15,060 nucleotides of DNA from Flavobacteriaceae bacterium. Lineage in GTDB: Bacteria > Bacteroidota > Bacteroidia > Flavobacteriales > Weeksellaceae. The notes beneath the pieces are model-generated. The model saw only the letters and a program-made list of their open reading frames with translations, was not told the origin of the DNA and ran no database searches. Where the stretch lies: the NCBI GenBank assembly GCA_031273305.1, contig JAISSC010000188.1:1-15060 (forward strand). The letters run 5' to 3'. The position numbers were made by a program, and so were the translations under genes. Of this stretch, positions 7,486 through 15,060 are shown piece after piece (position 1 is the stretch's first letter; each line of letters starts with the position of its first letter).

Positions 7486-7788
7486 ATGAAAACAATCCAA
7501 ATTCTTGCACTGTTGCTCTTTATGAGCGTAACATGGACGTTGCCTGCTCAGAGCAAACAAACAAAAAAGACCAAAGAAGTGACGTTTGCCGTTAATATGC
7601 ATTGTCACAGTTGCCAATTGCGCATTGAAAAGAATGTCTCATGGGAAAAAGGAATCAAAGACTTAACGGTGAATCTGGAGAAGAAAACAGTTACTATCAT
7701 TTACGACCCCGAAAAGACTACGGAGGAAAAATTACAGAAAGCCATTGAAAAACTGGACTTTACCTGCGAATTGACAGGGGATGACTGA
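7486..7788 (+). CDS. Exported HMA-domain protein, periplasmic copper-chaperone-like
   Basis: A 100-residue protein with a signal peptide at 1-22 (hydrophobic core, then LPAQ) and a single heavy-metal-associated domain from about 30 to 97. The metal loop is MHCHSC (Met38, Cys40, Cys43), the MxCxxC pattern that binds Cu(I) or other soft metals in CopZ/Atx1-type domains. A further Cys94 lies in the last strand (DFTCE), where many family members have Gly-Phe. Unlike cytosolic CopZ it has an export signal, so it should act in the periplasm, accepting metal delivered by the receptors or passing it to an inner-membrane transporter or cuproenzyme. It follows the OprC-like receptor by 10 bases and ends the cluster. 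Mercury (MerP-like) is the main alternative, but no mer genes are visible. Confidence 0.88.
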   Translation: MKTIQILALLLFMSVTWTLPAQSKQTKKTKEVTFAVNMHCHSCQLRIEKNVSWEKGIKDLTVNLEKKTVTIIYDPEKTTEEKLQKAIEKLDFTCELTGDD

Positions 7789-7850
7789 CAGGTGCCTGTG
7801 TTGCGTTCATTAGTTGAATCTGCGCCCTTTAACTTTCAATGATCCATCTA

Positions 7851-7879
7851 TTTTATTCCATACTAAAATCGTAAATTTG
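7851..7879 (+). promoter_or_regulatory. Putative metH promoter (-7 element TAAATTTG)
   Basis: TAAATTTG at 7872-7879 matches the Bacteroidota -7 consensus TAnnTTTG exactly. The -33 element is only a weak match (TTTT at 7851-7854, 17 bases away). The transcript would begin about 10 bases before the metH ATG, leaving no room for a cobalamin or SAM riboswitch. Confidence 0.4.
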
Positions 7880-7895
7880 TATACTTTTTCAGATT

Positions 7896-10568
7896 ATGCA
7901 GAATACATTAAGATTATCAGGATTAGAAGTTTTTTCCATTTTCCCTAATAGTAATTTCATTAATATTGGAGAAAGAACCAACGTTACCGGTTCCCGAAAA
8001 TTCCTCAATCTTATTAAGAACGAGAAGTATGACGAAGCTCTTTCGGTTGCCCGAGATCAGGTAGAGGGAGGAGCGCAGATCATTGATATTTGCATGGATG
8101 AGGGGTTGATAGACGGAAAAAAAGCGATGGTCACTTTCCTTAGGTTACTGGCTTCTGAACCTGATATTGCCCGTGTTCCGATTATGGTGGACTCTTCCAA
8201 CTGGGAAATAATCGAAGCCGGATTAAAGAACCTGCAAGGAAAAGGTATTGTAAATTCCATTAGCCTGAAAGAGGGAGAAGAAGAGTTTATCCGTAAAGCC
8301 AAAACCATTCAGCGTTATGGAGCTGCCATGATTGTAATGGCTTTTGACGAGGATGGACAGGCTGACAATCTGGAAAAAAGAAAAGTCATCTCTCAACGTT
8401 CCTATGATATTTTAGTAAATAAACTAGGCGTTTCTCCGTCGAACATTATTTTTGACCTCAATATATTTCCGGTAGGAACAGGAATGCAGGAGCACCGAAG
8501 AAACGCCCTTGATTTTTTTGAGGGCACACGATGGGTAAAAGAAAATCTTCCCGGATGTTTAGTTTCCGGAGGAGTCAGCAATGTTTCTTTTTCCTTTCGG
8601 GGGAATAATAAAGTACGAGAAGCCATTAACGCCGCTTTCCTTTACCATGCCATTAAATATGGTATGGATATGGGAATTGTAAACCCTACTCAACTGGAGA
8701 TATATGAAGAAATTGAACCTGAATTATTACAAAAAATAGAAGATGTTCTTTTTGACCGTAATGAAGAGGCAACAGAAAAACTGATAGAATATGCCGAAAC
8801 AATCAGTCAGGATAAAGAGGTAAAAGAGCAAAAAATAGAAGAATGGAGGACTTTTTCGGTAGAAAAGCGACTGGAATATGCTTTGATCAAAGGAAATTCC
8901 GATTATATAGAACAGGATGTGGAAGAGGCTCGACAACAGTCAGAAAAGCCACTAGACGTCATCGAGGGACCGTTAATGGGCGGAATGAACACTGTGGGAG
9001 AATTATTCGGTGCCGGAAAAATGTTTCTTCCTCAGGTGGTAAAAACAGCACGGGTAATGAAAAAGGCAGTGGCTTATCTTCAACCTTTTATCGAAGCTGA
9101 AAAATCGGGGGTTTCCCAATCCAACGGAAAAATTCTGATGGCAACCGTAAAAGGAGATGTGCACGATATTGGAAAAAATATTGTGGGAGTAGTTCTTGCC
9201 TGTAATAATTACGAAATCATTGATTTGGGAGTGATGGTTCCCAAAGAAAAGATAATACAAACCGCCATTGAAGAACAGGTAGACCTAATCGGGTTAAGTG
9301 GACTGATTACCCCTTCTCTGGATGAAATGATAAGCGTAATAGATGAACTTGAGAAAAGAAAACTTTCCTTTCCTGTGATGATTGGAGGTGCTACTACATC
9401 CAAAATTCATACGGCATTGAAAATTGCGCCTAAATATAGTCATACTGCCGTTCATGTACTAGATGCTTCCAAATCGGTGACCGTAGCCTCATCCTTGTTA
9501 TCCGGTCAGGAGAAAGAATTTAAAAACAAGATAAAGGAAGAATACTGTTATCTGAGAGAGAACTATCTCAACCGGAGCATGAAAAAGGAATACCTAAGTT
9601 TGGAACAGGCTCGAAATAATAAATTCCGAATCGACTGGAACCAATTCATACCGCATAAGCCTAACCAATTAGGAGTACGGGTTTTTGAAGACATTCCTCC
9701 GGAAGAATTAAAAAATTATCTCGACTGGCAACCGTTTTTCCGTACATGGGAACTTACGGGAAAATTCCCGGATATTTTAACCGACAAGGTAGTGGGAAAA
9801 GAAGCCAACAGTCTATATACGGATGCTTTGGCAATGTTGGACAAGGTGATAAAAGAGAAATTACTCCACCCAAAAGCCGTTATCGGACTGTTTGCCGTTA
9901 ACTCGAACTCCCAAGACGATATAAATATCTACAACGAAGAGGGTCAATATATTAATACTTTTCGCACTCTCCGTCAGCAAGTCAAAAAATCGGAGGGACT
10001 TCCGAACTTTGCTCTCTCTGATTTTATCCTTCCTGAAAACCCTGAAAATCAACGGGATCATATGGGCTGTTTCACCGTATCCGTCTTTGGGGCAGAATCG
10101 CTCGCTAAGCATTATGAAGCCGAAAATGACGATTATTCTTCTATTATGATAAAGGCTATTGCCGACCGTCTGGCGGAGGCTTTGGCTGAATATATGCACG
10201 CAAAGATCAGAAGGGAAATCTGGGGATATGCTCCTGATGAACGGTTGGATAATAATGCTTTAATTTCGGAGAAATATCGGGGAATCCGTCCGGCTCCCGG
10301 TTATCCTGCCTGTCCGGATCATCTGGAGAAAGTCACCATCTGGGAATTACTGGATGTGACTAACACGATAGGAACACAGCTAACGGAAAATCTGGCTATG
10401 TATCCTGCTTCTTCCGTCTCCGGATATTACTTTGCTCATCCGCAATCTCAATATTTCGGACTGGGAAAGATAACTCCGGAACAGGTGGAGGATTTCGCCA
10501 AACGTAAGGGAATTAAACCTGAAGATGCTCAATATTGGCTACAACCGAATCTGGAGTTTTTGCCATGA
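7896..10568 (+). CDS. metH: Cobalamin-dependent methionine synthase lacking the homocysteine-binding domain
   Basis: Methionine synthase transfers the methyl group of 5-methyltetrahydrofolate through cobalamin to homocysteine. This 890-residue form has the pterin-binding domain at about 15-260 (GERTNVTGSRKF 25-36; MVDSSNW 97-103), the helical cap at about 315-405, the cobalamin-binding domain at about 410-540 with the GDVHDIGKN motif at 420-428 (His423 is the expected cobalt ligand), and the AdoMet-dependent reactivation domain at about 565-885 with RPAPGYPACPDH at 798-809. The N-terminal homocysteine/zinc domain of about 350 residues, present in the ~1,230-residue E. coli enzyme, is missing. 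An in-frame TAA at 7872-7874 and the HMA gene ending at 7788 show that it has not simply been frameshifted off. From memory, split MetH is known in Bacteroidota, with the homocysteine domain encoded by another gene, so a partner elsewhere is expected. It appears to be transcribed separately from the metal cluster. Confidence 0.95.
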   Translation: MQNTLRLSGLEVFSIFPNSNFINIGERTNVTGSRKFLNLIKNEKYDEALSVARDQVEGGAQIIDICMDEGLIDGKKAMVTFLRLLASEPDIARVPIMVDSSNWEIIEAGLKNLQGKGIVNSISLKEGEEEFIRKAKTIQRYGAAMIVMAFDEDGQADNLEKRKVISQRSYDILVNKLGVSPSNIIFDLNIFPVGTGMQEHRRNALDFFEGTRWVKENLPGCLVSGGVSNVSFSFRGNNKVREAINAAFLYHAIKYGMDMGIVNPTQLEIYEEIEPELLQKIEDVLFDRNEEATEKLIEYAETISQDKEVKEQKIEEWRTFSVEKRLEYALIKGNSDYIEQDVEEARQQSEKPLDVIEGPLMGGMNTVGELFGAGKMFLPQVVKTARVMKKAVAYLQPFIEAEKSGVSQSNGKILMATVKGDVHDIGKNIVGVVLACNNYEIIDLGVMVPKEKIIQTAIEEQVDLIGLSGLITPSLDEMISVIDELEKRKLSFPVMIGGATTSKIHTALKIAPKYSHTAVHVLDASKSVTVASSLLSGQEKEFKNKIKEEYCYLRENYLNRSMKKEYLSLEQARNNKFRIDWNQFIPHKPNQLGVRVFEDIPPEELKNYLDWQPFFRTWELTGKFPDILTDKVVGKEANSLYTDALAMLDKVIKEKLLHPKAVIGLFAVNSNSQDDINIYNEEGQYINTFRTLRQQVKKSEGLPNFALSDFILPENPENQRDHMGCFTVSVFGAESLAKHYEAENDDYSSIMIKAIADRLAEALAEYMHAKIRREIWGYAPDERLDNNALISEKYRGIRPAPGYPACPDHLEKVTIWELLDVTNTIGTQLTENLAMYPASSVSGYYFAHPQSQYFGLGKITPEQVEDFAKRKGIKPEDAQYWLQPNLEFLP

Positions 10569-10620
10569 AACGAAGTGCCGCAATCTTAACGGCAACAATG
10601 ATAACGCACAAAGACACCCA

Positions 10621-10767
10621 AATTGGGACGTCTCTACATTGATTGGGATGTGGAACAATGAATGAACAGGGAACTGGGCTGCGTGAGGGATAGTAGTGGA
10701 AAGCCCACATAGACGCCCACACAGGGACGTCCCTACACGGATAGCCCGACCCGACAGGGGCACGCCC
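10621..10767. repeat. GC-rich intergenic repeat element with palindromes
   Basis: The 267-base gap between the convergent metH and fumarase genes holds a GC-rich block: 62 of 100 bases at 10671-10770 are G or C, against about 35-40% in sampled lines of neighbouring genes. GGGACGTCTCTACA at 10625-10638 recurs as GGGACGTCCCTACA at 10724-10737 (13 of 14 identical). The second copy contains the 12-base palindrome AGGGACGTCCCT at 10723-10734. TGGGCT at 10675-10680 can pair with AGCCCA at 10702-10707, and GACAGGGGCACGCCC follows at 10753-10767. Overlapping reading frames on the - strand look like translated repeat, with no recognisable protein. The block may act as a bidirectional terminator or be a small mobile repeat; its family is not identified. 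Confidence 0.5.
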
Positions 10768-10835
10768 AAATCCTGAAATTGCGATCGTGTGACGATAATC
10801 GTAAGTTTATCCGGGATTAATCCGCCGTATTGTTT

Positions 10836-12476
10836 CTAACAACGTGAACAGCCGGTATTTTTAATTTGCTGGAAAAAATCATTTCCCTTATCGTCTACCA
10901 GAATAAAAGCAGGAAAATCCTCCACCTCAATTTTCCAGATGGCTTCCATACCCAGTTCAGGATATTCTACACATTCCAGACTTTTAATATTGGTTTGGGC
11001 AAGGATAGCTGCAGGCCCTCCGATACTTCCCAGATAAAAACCTCCGTATTTTTTACATGCATCTGTTACCTGCTGACTTCGGTTTCCTTTAGCAATCATA
11101 ATCAGACTGCCTCCATGAGACTGAAAAGAGTCCACATAGGAGTCCATTCTTCCTGCGGTAGTAGGTCCCATAGAACCAGAGGCATAACCTGTGGGAGTTT
11201 TTGCCGGACCGGCATAATAAATTGGGTAATCTTTAATATATTGTGGCAAGTCTTCTCCGTTATCCAGTTTTTCCTGTAGTTTGGAATGGGCAATATCCCG
11301 CCCCACGATGATAGTTCCGGTTAAAGATAAACGAGTGGAAACAGGATATTGAGAAAGTTCGGCTAAAATATCTTTCATCGGACGATTCAGGTCAATTTTC
11401 ACGCCGCCTGCTTCTCCTTTTTGTCGGTATTCTTCGGGGATTAATCCGGTAGGGTTGTCTTCCAGTTTTTCCAGCCAAATTCCCTTTTTATTGATCTTTG
11501 CTTTAATATTTCTGTCGGCAGAACAGGAGACTCCCATTCCGACAGGACAGGAAGCTCCATGACGAGGCAACCGTATCACCCGGATGTCGTGAGCAAAGAA
11601 TTTCCCTCCGAACTGAGCACCTAATCCCAGTTCTTGAGCTGCTTTCAACAATCTTTGTTCCATTTCCAAATCCCGAAAGGCACGACCGCCTTCATTTCCG
11701 GAAGCGGGAAGATTGTCATAGTATTTGGCAGATGCCAATTTCACGGTTTTTAAATTGGTCTCGGCAGAGGTGCCTCCAATCACAAAGGCAATATGGTATG
11801 GAGGGCAGGCTGCGGTTCCCAGAGATTTCATCTTTTCTACTAAAAAAGGAAATAATTTTTCGGGCGTTAATAAGGCTTTCGTTTCCTGATATAAGTAGGT
11901 TTTGTTGGCAGAACCTCCTCCTTTGGCAATAAATAAGAATTTATATTCTCCTCCGGTTACGGAATATAAATCGATTTGAGCCGGAAGGTTAGTACCGGTG
12001 TTTACTTCTTTATACATATCTAAAGGAGCATTTTGGGAATAGCGGAGGTTATCAGAGGTAAAAGTATTGTATACCCCTTTAGATAAGGCTTCTTCATCGT
12101 TTCCGCCCGTCCATACCTGTTGTCCTTTCTTCCCGACAATAATCGCCGTTCCTGTATCCTGACAAAAAGGAAGTATTCCCTTTGCAGAGATTTCGGAATT
12201 TCTTAGAAAGGTAAGAGCCACGAACTTGTCATTTTCACTTGCATCGGGGTCTGACAGAATTTTAGCTACTTGTTGCTGGTGCTCGGGACGGAGTAAAAAT
12301 TCTACATTATGAAAAGCGTGTTGAGCTAAAAGTGTTAAACCTTCGGGTTCGATCTTTAAGATTTCCTGTCCTTCAAAAGTAGAAGAAGATACATATTCTT
12401 TAGATAATAAATAATACTCGGTGGTATCTTTTCCCTGTTCGAATGTTGATTGGTACTTAAATTCCGGTGTTGCCAT
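10836..12476 (-). CDS. fumA: Class I (iron-sulfur) fumarate hydratase
   Basis: Catalyses the reversible hydration of fumarate to malate in the TCA cycle, or in the reverse direction during fermentative succinate production typical of anaerobic Bacteroidota. The 546-residue length is close to the 548 of E. coli FumA/FumB. The three cysteines expected to ligate the [4Fe-4S] cluster are at 105 (ILPFCQDTG), 224 (GTAACPPYH) and 318 (VGMGVSCSA), the same numbering as I recall for E. coli FumA. Both fused parts are present: the N-terminal catalytic region and the C-terminal swivel region with GPTTAGRMDSY and GGSLIMIAKGNRS. The protein ends CSRC. It is soluble and cytoplasmic, with no signal peptide. 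The gene stands alone: a terminator lies upstream, between it and glnN, and a TATTTTTG -7 element precedes its start. fumA versus fumB cannot be decided. Confidence 0.95.
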   Translation of the reverse strand: MATPEFKYQSTFEQGKDTTEYYLLSKEYVSSSTFEGQEILKIEPEGLTLLAQHAFHNVEFLLRPEHQQQVAKILSDPDASENDKFVALTFLRNSEISAKGILPFCQDTGTAIIVGKKGQQVWTGGNDEEALSKGVYNTFTSDNLRYSQNAPLDMYKEVNTGTNLPAQIDLYSVTGGEYKFLFIAKGGGSANKTYLYQETKALLTPEKLFPFLVEKMKSLGTAACPPYHIAFVIGGTSAETNLKTVKLASAKYYDNLPASGNEGGRAFRDLEMEQRLLKAAQELGLGAQFGGKFFAHDIRVIRLPRHGASCPVGMGVSCSADRNIKAKINKKGIWLEKLEDNPTGLIPEEYRQKGEAGGVKIDLNRPMKDILAELSQYPVSTRLSLTGTIIVGRDIAHSKLQEKLDNGEDLPQYIKDYPIYYAGPAKTPTGYASGSMGPTTAGRMDSYVDSFQSHGGSLIMIAKGNRSQQVTDACKKYGGFYLGSIGGPAAILAQTNIKSLECVEYPELGMEAIWKIEVEDFPAFILVDDKGNDFFQQIKNTGCSRC

Positions 12477-12515
12477 ATTATTTTTTATATTGATTTTTTA
12501 ACATTTGAATGAACA

Positions 12516-12523
12516 CAAAAATA
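12516..12523 (-). promoter_or_regulatory. Putative -7 promoter element for the fumarase gene
   Basis: Read on the - strand, the bases are TATTTTTG, an exact match to TAnnTTTG, and would give a leader of about 30 bases before the ATG at 12476. No convincing -33 element is seen at the expected distance. The surroundings are very AT-rich, so a chance match is possible. Confidence 0.35.
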
Positions 12524-12620
12524 AAGAATATTCAAATTATACAGCATGATTTTTGGTAGTATTATTAGATTATGTCGGTATTTATTTTTAGTATAAATTA
12601 AGTGGTATTTCTACGGAAAG

Positions 12621-12650
12621 TAAAAAGCCGACTCATTTAGAATCGACTTC
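12621..12650 (-). terminator. Intrinsic terminator of glnN
   Basis: On the - strand the transcript reads AAGUCGAUUC, loop UAAAU, GAGUCGGCUU. This is a 10-bp stem with two G-U pairs (arms at 12640-12649 and 12625-12634) followed by further Us. It begins about 40 bases after the glnN stop codon and separates that gene from the fumarase gene downstream. Confidence 0.75.
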
Positions 12651-12689
12651 TTAATTTAAATACATTAATTAGTAGCTCTCCGGTTACAA

Positions 12690-14882
12690 CTATCTTACTG
12701 TAAAGAGTAATTCTCTGTATTTGGTTAGAGGCCACATTTCGTTGTCAATTAGCATTTCCAGTGCATCAGAATGTTCCCGGATTAGACTAAAAATAGGTTT
12801 AACCTTAGTACAAAAAACTTCTGCCTGTTTTGCCGGATTGGTAATATCAATAGCTTTATCTCTTTCTTTGAAAAGTTTGTCTACATTACTTTTAATCTCG
12901 GTAATATGAATAGAGATAGTTTTAATCAAATCCAACTGTTCTTTACACATTAGCTTCATTTCTTTCTCACCGAAAATCTCTTTTAATCCTTTTGCATTTT
13001 CGATAAGTTTGGTCTGATAATCCACTGCAACCGGAACAATATGATTTCTTGCCATATCACCCAAAACTTTAGCTTCAATAGAGATCATTTTGGAATATTT
13101 CTCCAATTTAATCTCATTTCTTGCTTCAATTTCTTTGTGGGTTAAGATTCCCAAGTCTTCGTAAAGGTCAATGAATTTCTTCTCCAATTCAAATTTTAGT
13201 GCTTCGGGAGTGGTTTTTTTATTCTTCAATCCTCTTTTTTCCGCTTCTTTTACCCATTCGTCACTATATCCGTCTCCTTCAAATAAAATATTTCTGGAGG
13301 CTTTAATATAATCTCTCAGGATGTTAAAAATGGCTTCATCTTTCTTCAATCCTTTATCTACTAAGGCTTCCACTTCTTTTTTGAATTTTCGGAACTGGTA
13401 AGCCATAATGGTATTTAAAACAGTCATAGGTTCTCCGCAATTTGCCTGTGAACCTACGGCTCTGAACTCAAATTTATTTCCGGTAAAGGCAAAAGGAGAA
13501 GTACGGTTACGGTCGGTATTATCCAGTAAAAGTTCCGGTATCTTACCTACAATATTTAATTTTAAATCTGTTTTTTCGTCCGGAGAAAGTTTTCCTTTGG
13601 TTACTTTTTCCAGTTCATCCAGAACGGAAGTCAGCTGGGAACCGATAAACACAGAGATGATAGCAGGGGGAGCTTCGTTTGCACCCAGCCTGTGGTCGTT
13701 TCCTGCGGATGCGATCGAGGAGCGTAAAAGGTCTCCGTAATCGTGAACGGCTTTAATTGTATTGATGAAAAACGTTAGGAATTGTAAATTTTTCTTAGGG
13801 TTTTTACCTGGACTTAACAGGTTCTCTCCTGTGTCGGTTGAAAGAGACCAGTTGTTGTGCTTTCCGCTTCCGTTAATTCCGTCAAAAGGTTTTTCATGTA
13901 GCAGTACGCTCAATCCGTGTCTCCTGCTGACCTTTTTCATAACATCCATTAACAGGGAGTTATGGTCTACGGCAAGGTTTGCTTCTTCAAAAAGCGGAGC
14001 CAGTTCAAACTGGTTAGGTGCTACTTCATTATGCCGTGTGGTTACGGGAATCCCTAACTTCATACAATCAATTTCCAATTCTTTCATGAAATTTCTTACT
14101 CGTGTGGGAATGGAACCGAAATAATGGTCTTCCAACTGTTGCCCTTTTGCAGGAGCATGCCCTAGTAGGGTTCTTCCGGTAAGAACCAAATCGGGACGAG
14201 TTTGGAACAAGGAAGAATCTATCAGAAAATATTCCTGCTCCCATCCTAAAGTGGAATGCACCTTAGTTACATTTTTGTCGAAATAAGCCTGACATACTTC
14301 TGTTGCGGCTTCATCAACTGCCTGTAAGGCTCTTAACAAAGGGGTTTTATAGTCTAAAGTTTCTCCTGTATAGGAAACAAATACGGAAGGAATGCATAAG
14401 GTTGTATCTATAATGAATGCGGGAGATGTAGGGTCCCATGCGGTATATCCTCTTGCCTCAAAGGTATTTCGGATACCTCCGTTTGGAAAACTGGAAGCAT
14501 CAGGCTCTTGTTGAATTAAGAGAGAGCCACTAAATCTTTCGATAGCCCGTCCTTCTCCGATAGGGTTGAAAAAAGAATCGTGCTTTTCAGCGGTTTCGCC
14601 GGTTAAGGGTTGAAACCAATGAGTATAATGTGTAGCCCCTTTTGACATAGCCCATTCTTTTATGGCTACTGCAACCTGATCGGCAATCTCCCGGCTAATC
14701 TTTTTCCCATATCTTATAGCATCCTGAATGCCCTGATATGCATCTTTTGTTAAATATTCCCTCATGGTTGATTCTGAGAAAACATGCTCACAATATAGTT
14801 CGGATAGTTTTTTAGGGACTTCGATACGTCTGGGTTCCAAGTAAGGAAGTTTTTTTAAAGCGTGAAATCGTAATGTTGACAT
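12690..14882 (-). CDS. glnN: Glutamine synthetase type III
   Basis: Makes glutamine from glutamate, ammonia and ATP; the large GSIII type is the usual glutamine synthetase of Bacteroidota, and about 730 residues is its normal length. Family motifs in order: LGWEQEYFLID at 212-222, TTRHNEVAPNQFELAPLFEE at 281-300, GINGSGKHNNWS at 335-346 (ATP/glutamate site region), HRLGANEAPPAIIS at 397-410 and DRNRTSPFAFTGNKFEFRA at 457-475. The C-terminal part is largely helical. The ATG at 14880-14882 (MSTLRFHALKK) is chosen. A longer frame opens with a TTG at 14904-14906, but that triplet lies inside the probable -7 promoter element, so it should not be in the transcript. It is cytoplasmic and monocistronic, with its own terminator at 12621-12650. 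Adenylylation is not expected for this type. No nitrogen-regulator binding site could be recognised. Confidence 0.96.
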   Translation of the reverse strand: MSTLRFHALKKLPYLEPRRIEVPKKLSELYCEHVFSESTMREYLTKDAYQGIQDAIRYGKKISREIADQVAVAIKEWAMSKGATHYTHWFQPLTGETAEKHDSFFNPIGEGRAIERFSGSLLIQQEPDASSFPNGGIRNTFEARGYTAWDPTSPAFIIDTTLCIPSVFVSYTGETLDYKTPLLRALQAVDEAATEVCQAYFDKNVTKVHSTLGWEQEYFLIDSSLFQTRPDLVLTGRTLLGHAPAKGQQLEDHYFGSIPTRVRNFMKELEIDCMKLGIPVTTRHNEVAPNQFELAPLFEEANLAVDHNSLLMDVMKKVSRRHGLSVLLHEKPFDGINGSGKHNNWSLSTDTGENLLSPGKNPKKNLQFLTFFINTIKAVHDYGDLLRSSIASAGNDHRLGANEAPPAIISVFIGSQLTSVLDELEKVTKGKLSPDEKTDLKLNIVGKIPELLLDNTDRNRTSPFAFTGNKFEFRAVGSQANCGEPMTVLNTIMAYQFRKFKKEVEALVDKGLKKDEAIFNILRDYIKASRNILFEGDGYSDEWVKEAEKRGLKNKKTTPEALKFELEKKFIDLYEDLGILTHKEIEARNEIKLEKYSKMISIEAKVLGDMARNHIVPVAVDYQTKLIENAKGLKEIFGEKEMKLMCKEQLDLIKTISIHITEIKSNVDKLFKERDKAIDITNPAKQAEVFCTKVKPIFSLIREHSDALEMLIDNEMWPLTKYRELLFTVR

Positions 14883-14903
14883 ATAAGGTTGTTTTTTATA
14901 GGG

Positions 14904-14911
14904 CAAATATA
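14904..14911 (-). promoter_or_regulatory. Putative -7 promoter element for glnN
   Basis: The - strand reads TATATTTG, an exact TAnnTTTG match followed by CC, giving a leader of roughly 15 bases before the ATG at 14882. The -33 region is a run of A/T without a clear TTTG. Its position rules out the TTG start at 14906. Confidence 0.5.
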
Positions 14912-15019
14912 AAAATAAAATTAAAAATAATACTAATCCCCATCAAAATTTATATGCTTATCGTCTTTATATGCAATTATTGGGGACTATCATTTATCAA
15001 ATCAAGTAAAAAGGTGAGT

Positions 15020-15042
15020 ATTTTTATAGATAGTATAAAAAT
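15020..15042. other. AT-rich perfect hairpin upstream of glnN
   Basis: ATTTTTATA at 15020-15028 is the exact reverse complement of TATAAAAAT at 15034-15042, with the 5-base spacer GATAG. It lies about 110 bases upstream of the glnN -7 element. It could be a regulator-binding dyad or only a feature of AT-rich DNA. The remaining bases from 14912 to the window end show no gene. Confidence 0.3.
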
Positions 15043-15060
15043 CTCATGGAAAATAGGGCG

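Noticed and set aside
7788..7799. ACAGGTGCCTGT as a terminator after the HMA gene
   Set aside because: The loop would be too small for more than a 4-bp stem and no T tract follows.
7789..7895. Possible cobalamin or SAM riboswitch before metH
   Set aside because: The gap is only 107 bases, and the probable promoter leaves about 10 bases of leader; no conserved riboswitch core is visible.
10576..10594. TGCCG/CGGCA 5-bp hairpin just after metH
   Set aside because: The stem is short and no T run follows in either direction, so it was not called a terminator.
10513..10769. Two overlapping - strand reading frames of 69 and 76 codons between metH and fumarase
   Set aside because: They cover the GC-rich repeat and the metH end, overlap each other in different frames, and have low-complexity products with no recognisable motif.
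14883..14906. TTG start giving a 738-residue glutamine synthetase
   Set aside because: The TTG is part of the TATATTTG -7 element, and the ATG at 14882 gives the usual N-terminus and length of the family.
15046..15060. ATG near the window end as the start of a + strand gene
   Set aside because: Only five codons are visible, with nothing to support translation.

Overview
The window looks like chromosomal DNA of a member of the phylum Bacteroidota. Evidence: two TonB-dependent receptors with Bacteroidota-style N-termini, a type IX secretion (Por) C-terminal sorting domain, a type III glutamine synthetase, a MetH without its homocysteine domain, start codons preceded by A-rich stretches rather than Shine-Dalgarno sequences, and several TAnnTTTG-type -7 promoter elements. 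The family cannot be fixed from the sequence alone; a Bacteroidales member with type IX secretion is a reasonable guess.

Left half (43-7788, all + strand): a cluster of seven envelope or exported proteins that I read as a metal (most likely copper) acquisition locus. In order: a TonB-dependent receptor with a Cys-Cys motif in its plug; a lipoprotein with two bacterial Ig-like repeats; a 131-residue membrane-anchored Cys-rich protein with a CxGKC motif; a type IX-secreted protein and a lipoprotein that are paralogues, each built from two YtkA/FixH-like halves with Met/His motifs; a second TonB-dependent receptor carrying the CxxxM and HxM copper ligands known from Pseudomonas OprC; and a small exported HMA-domain metallochaperone-like protein. 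Spacing suggests two transcription units, 43-2797 and 2940-7788, with a possible promoter near 2841-2870 and a leaky terminator or attenuator at 3353-3391. A plausible flow is: secreted and surface-anchored Met/His proteins capture copper, the receptors import it across the outer membrane, and the HMA protein takes it over in the periplasm.

Right half (7896-14882): ordinary core metabolism. metH (+ strand) encodes the folate-, cobalamin- and AdoMet-binding part of methionine synthase without the homocysteine domain. It converges on a class I iron-sulfur fumarase (- strand) across a 267-bp gap filled by a GC-rich, palindrome-containing intergenic repeat. A type III glutamine synthetase (glnN, - strand) follows, separated from the fumarase by a clear hairpin terminator. 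The last 150 bases are the AT-rich upstream region of glnN with one AT hairpin.

No RNA genes, insertion sequences, CRISPR arrays or origins were seen. The item that most deserves follow-up is the copper-type locus, in particular the secreted/lipidated YtkA-like pair and the unnamed CxGKC protein next to an OprC-like receptor.
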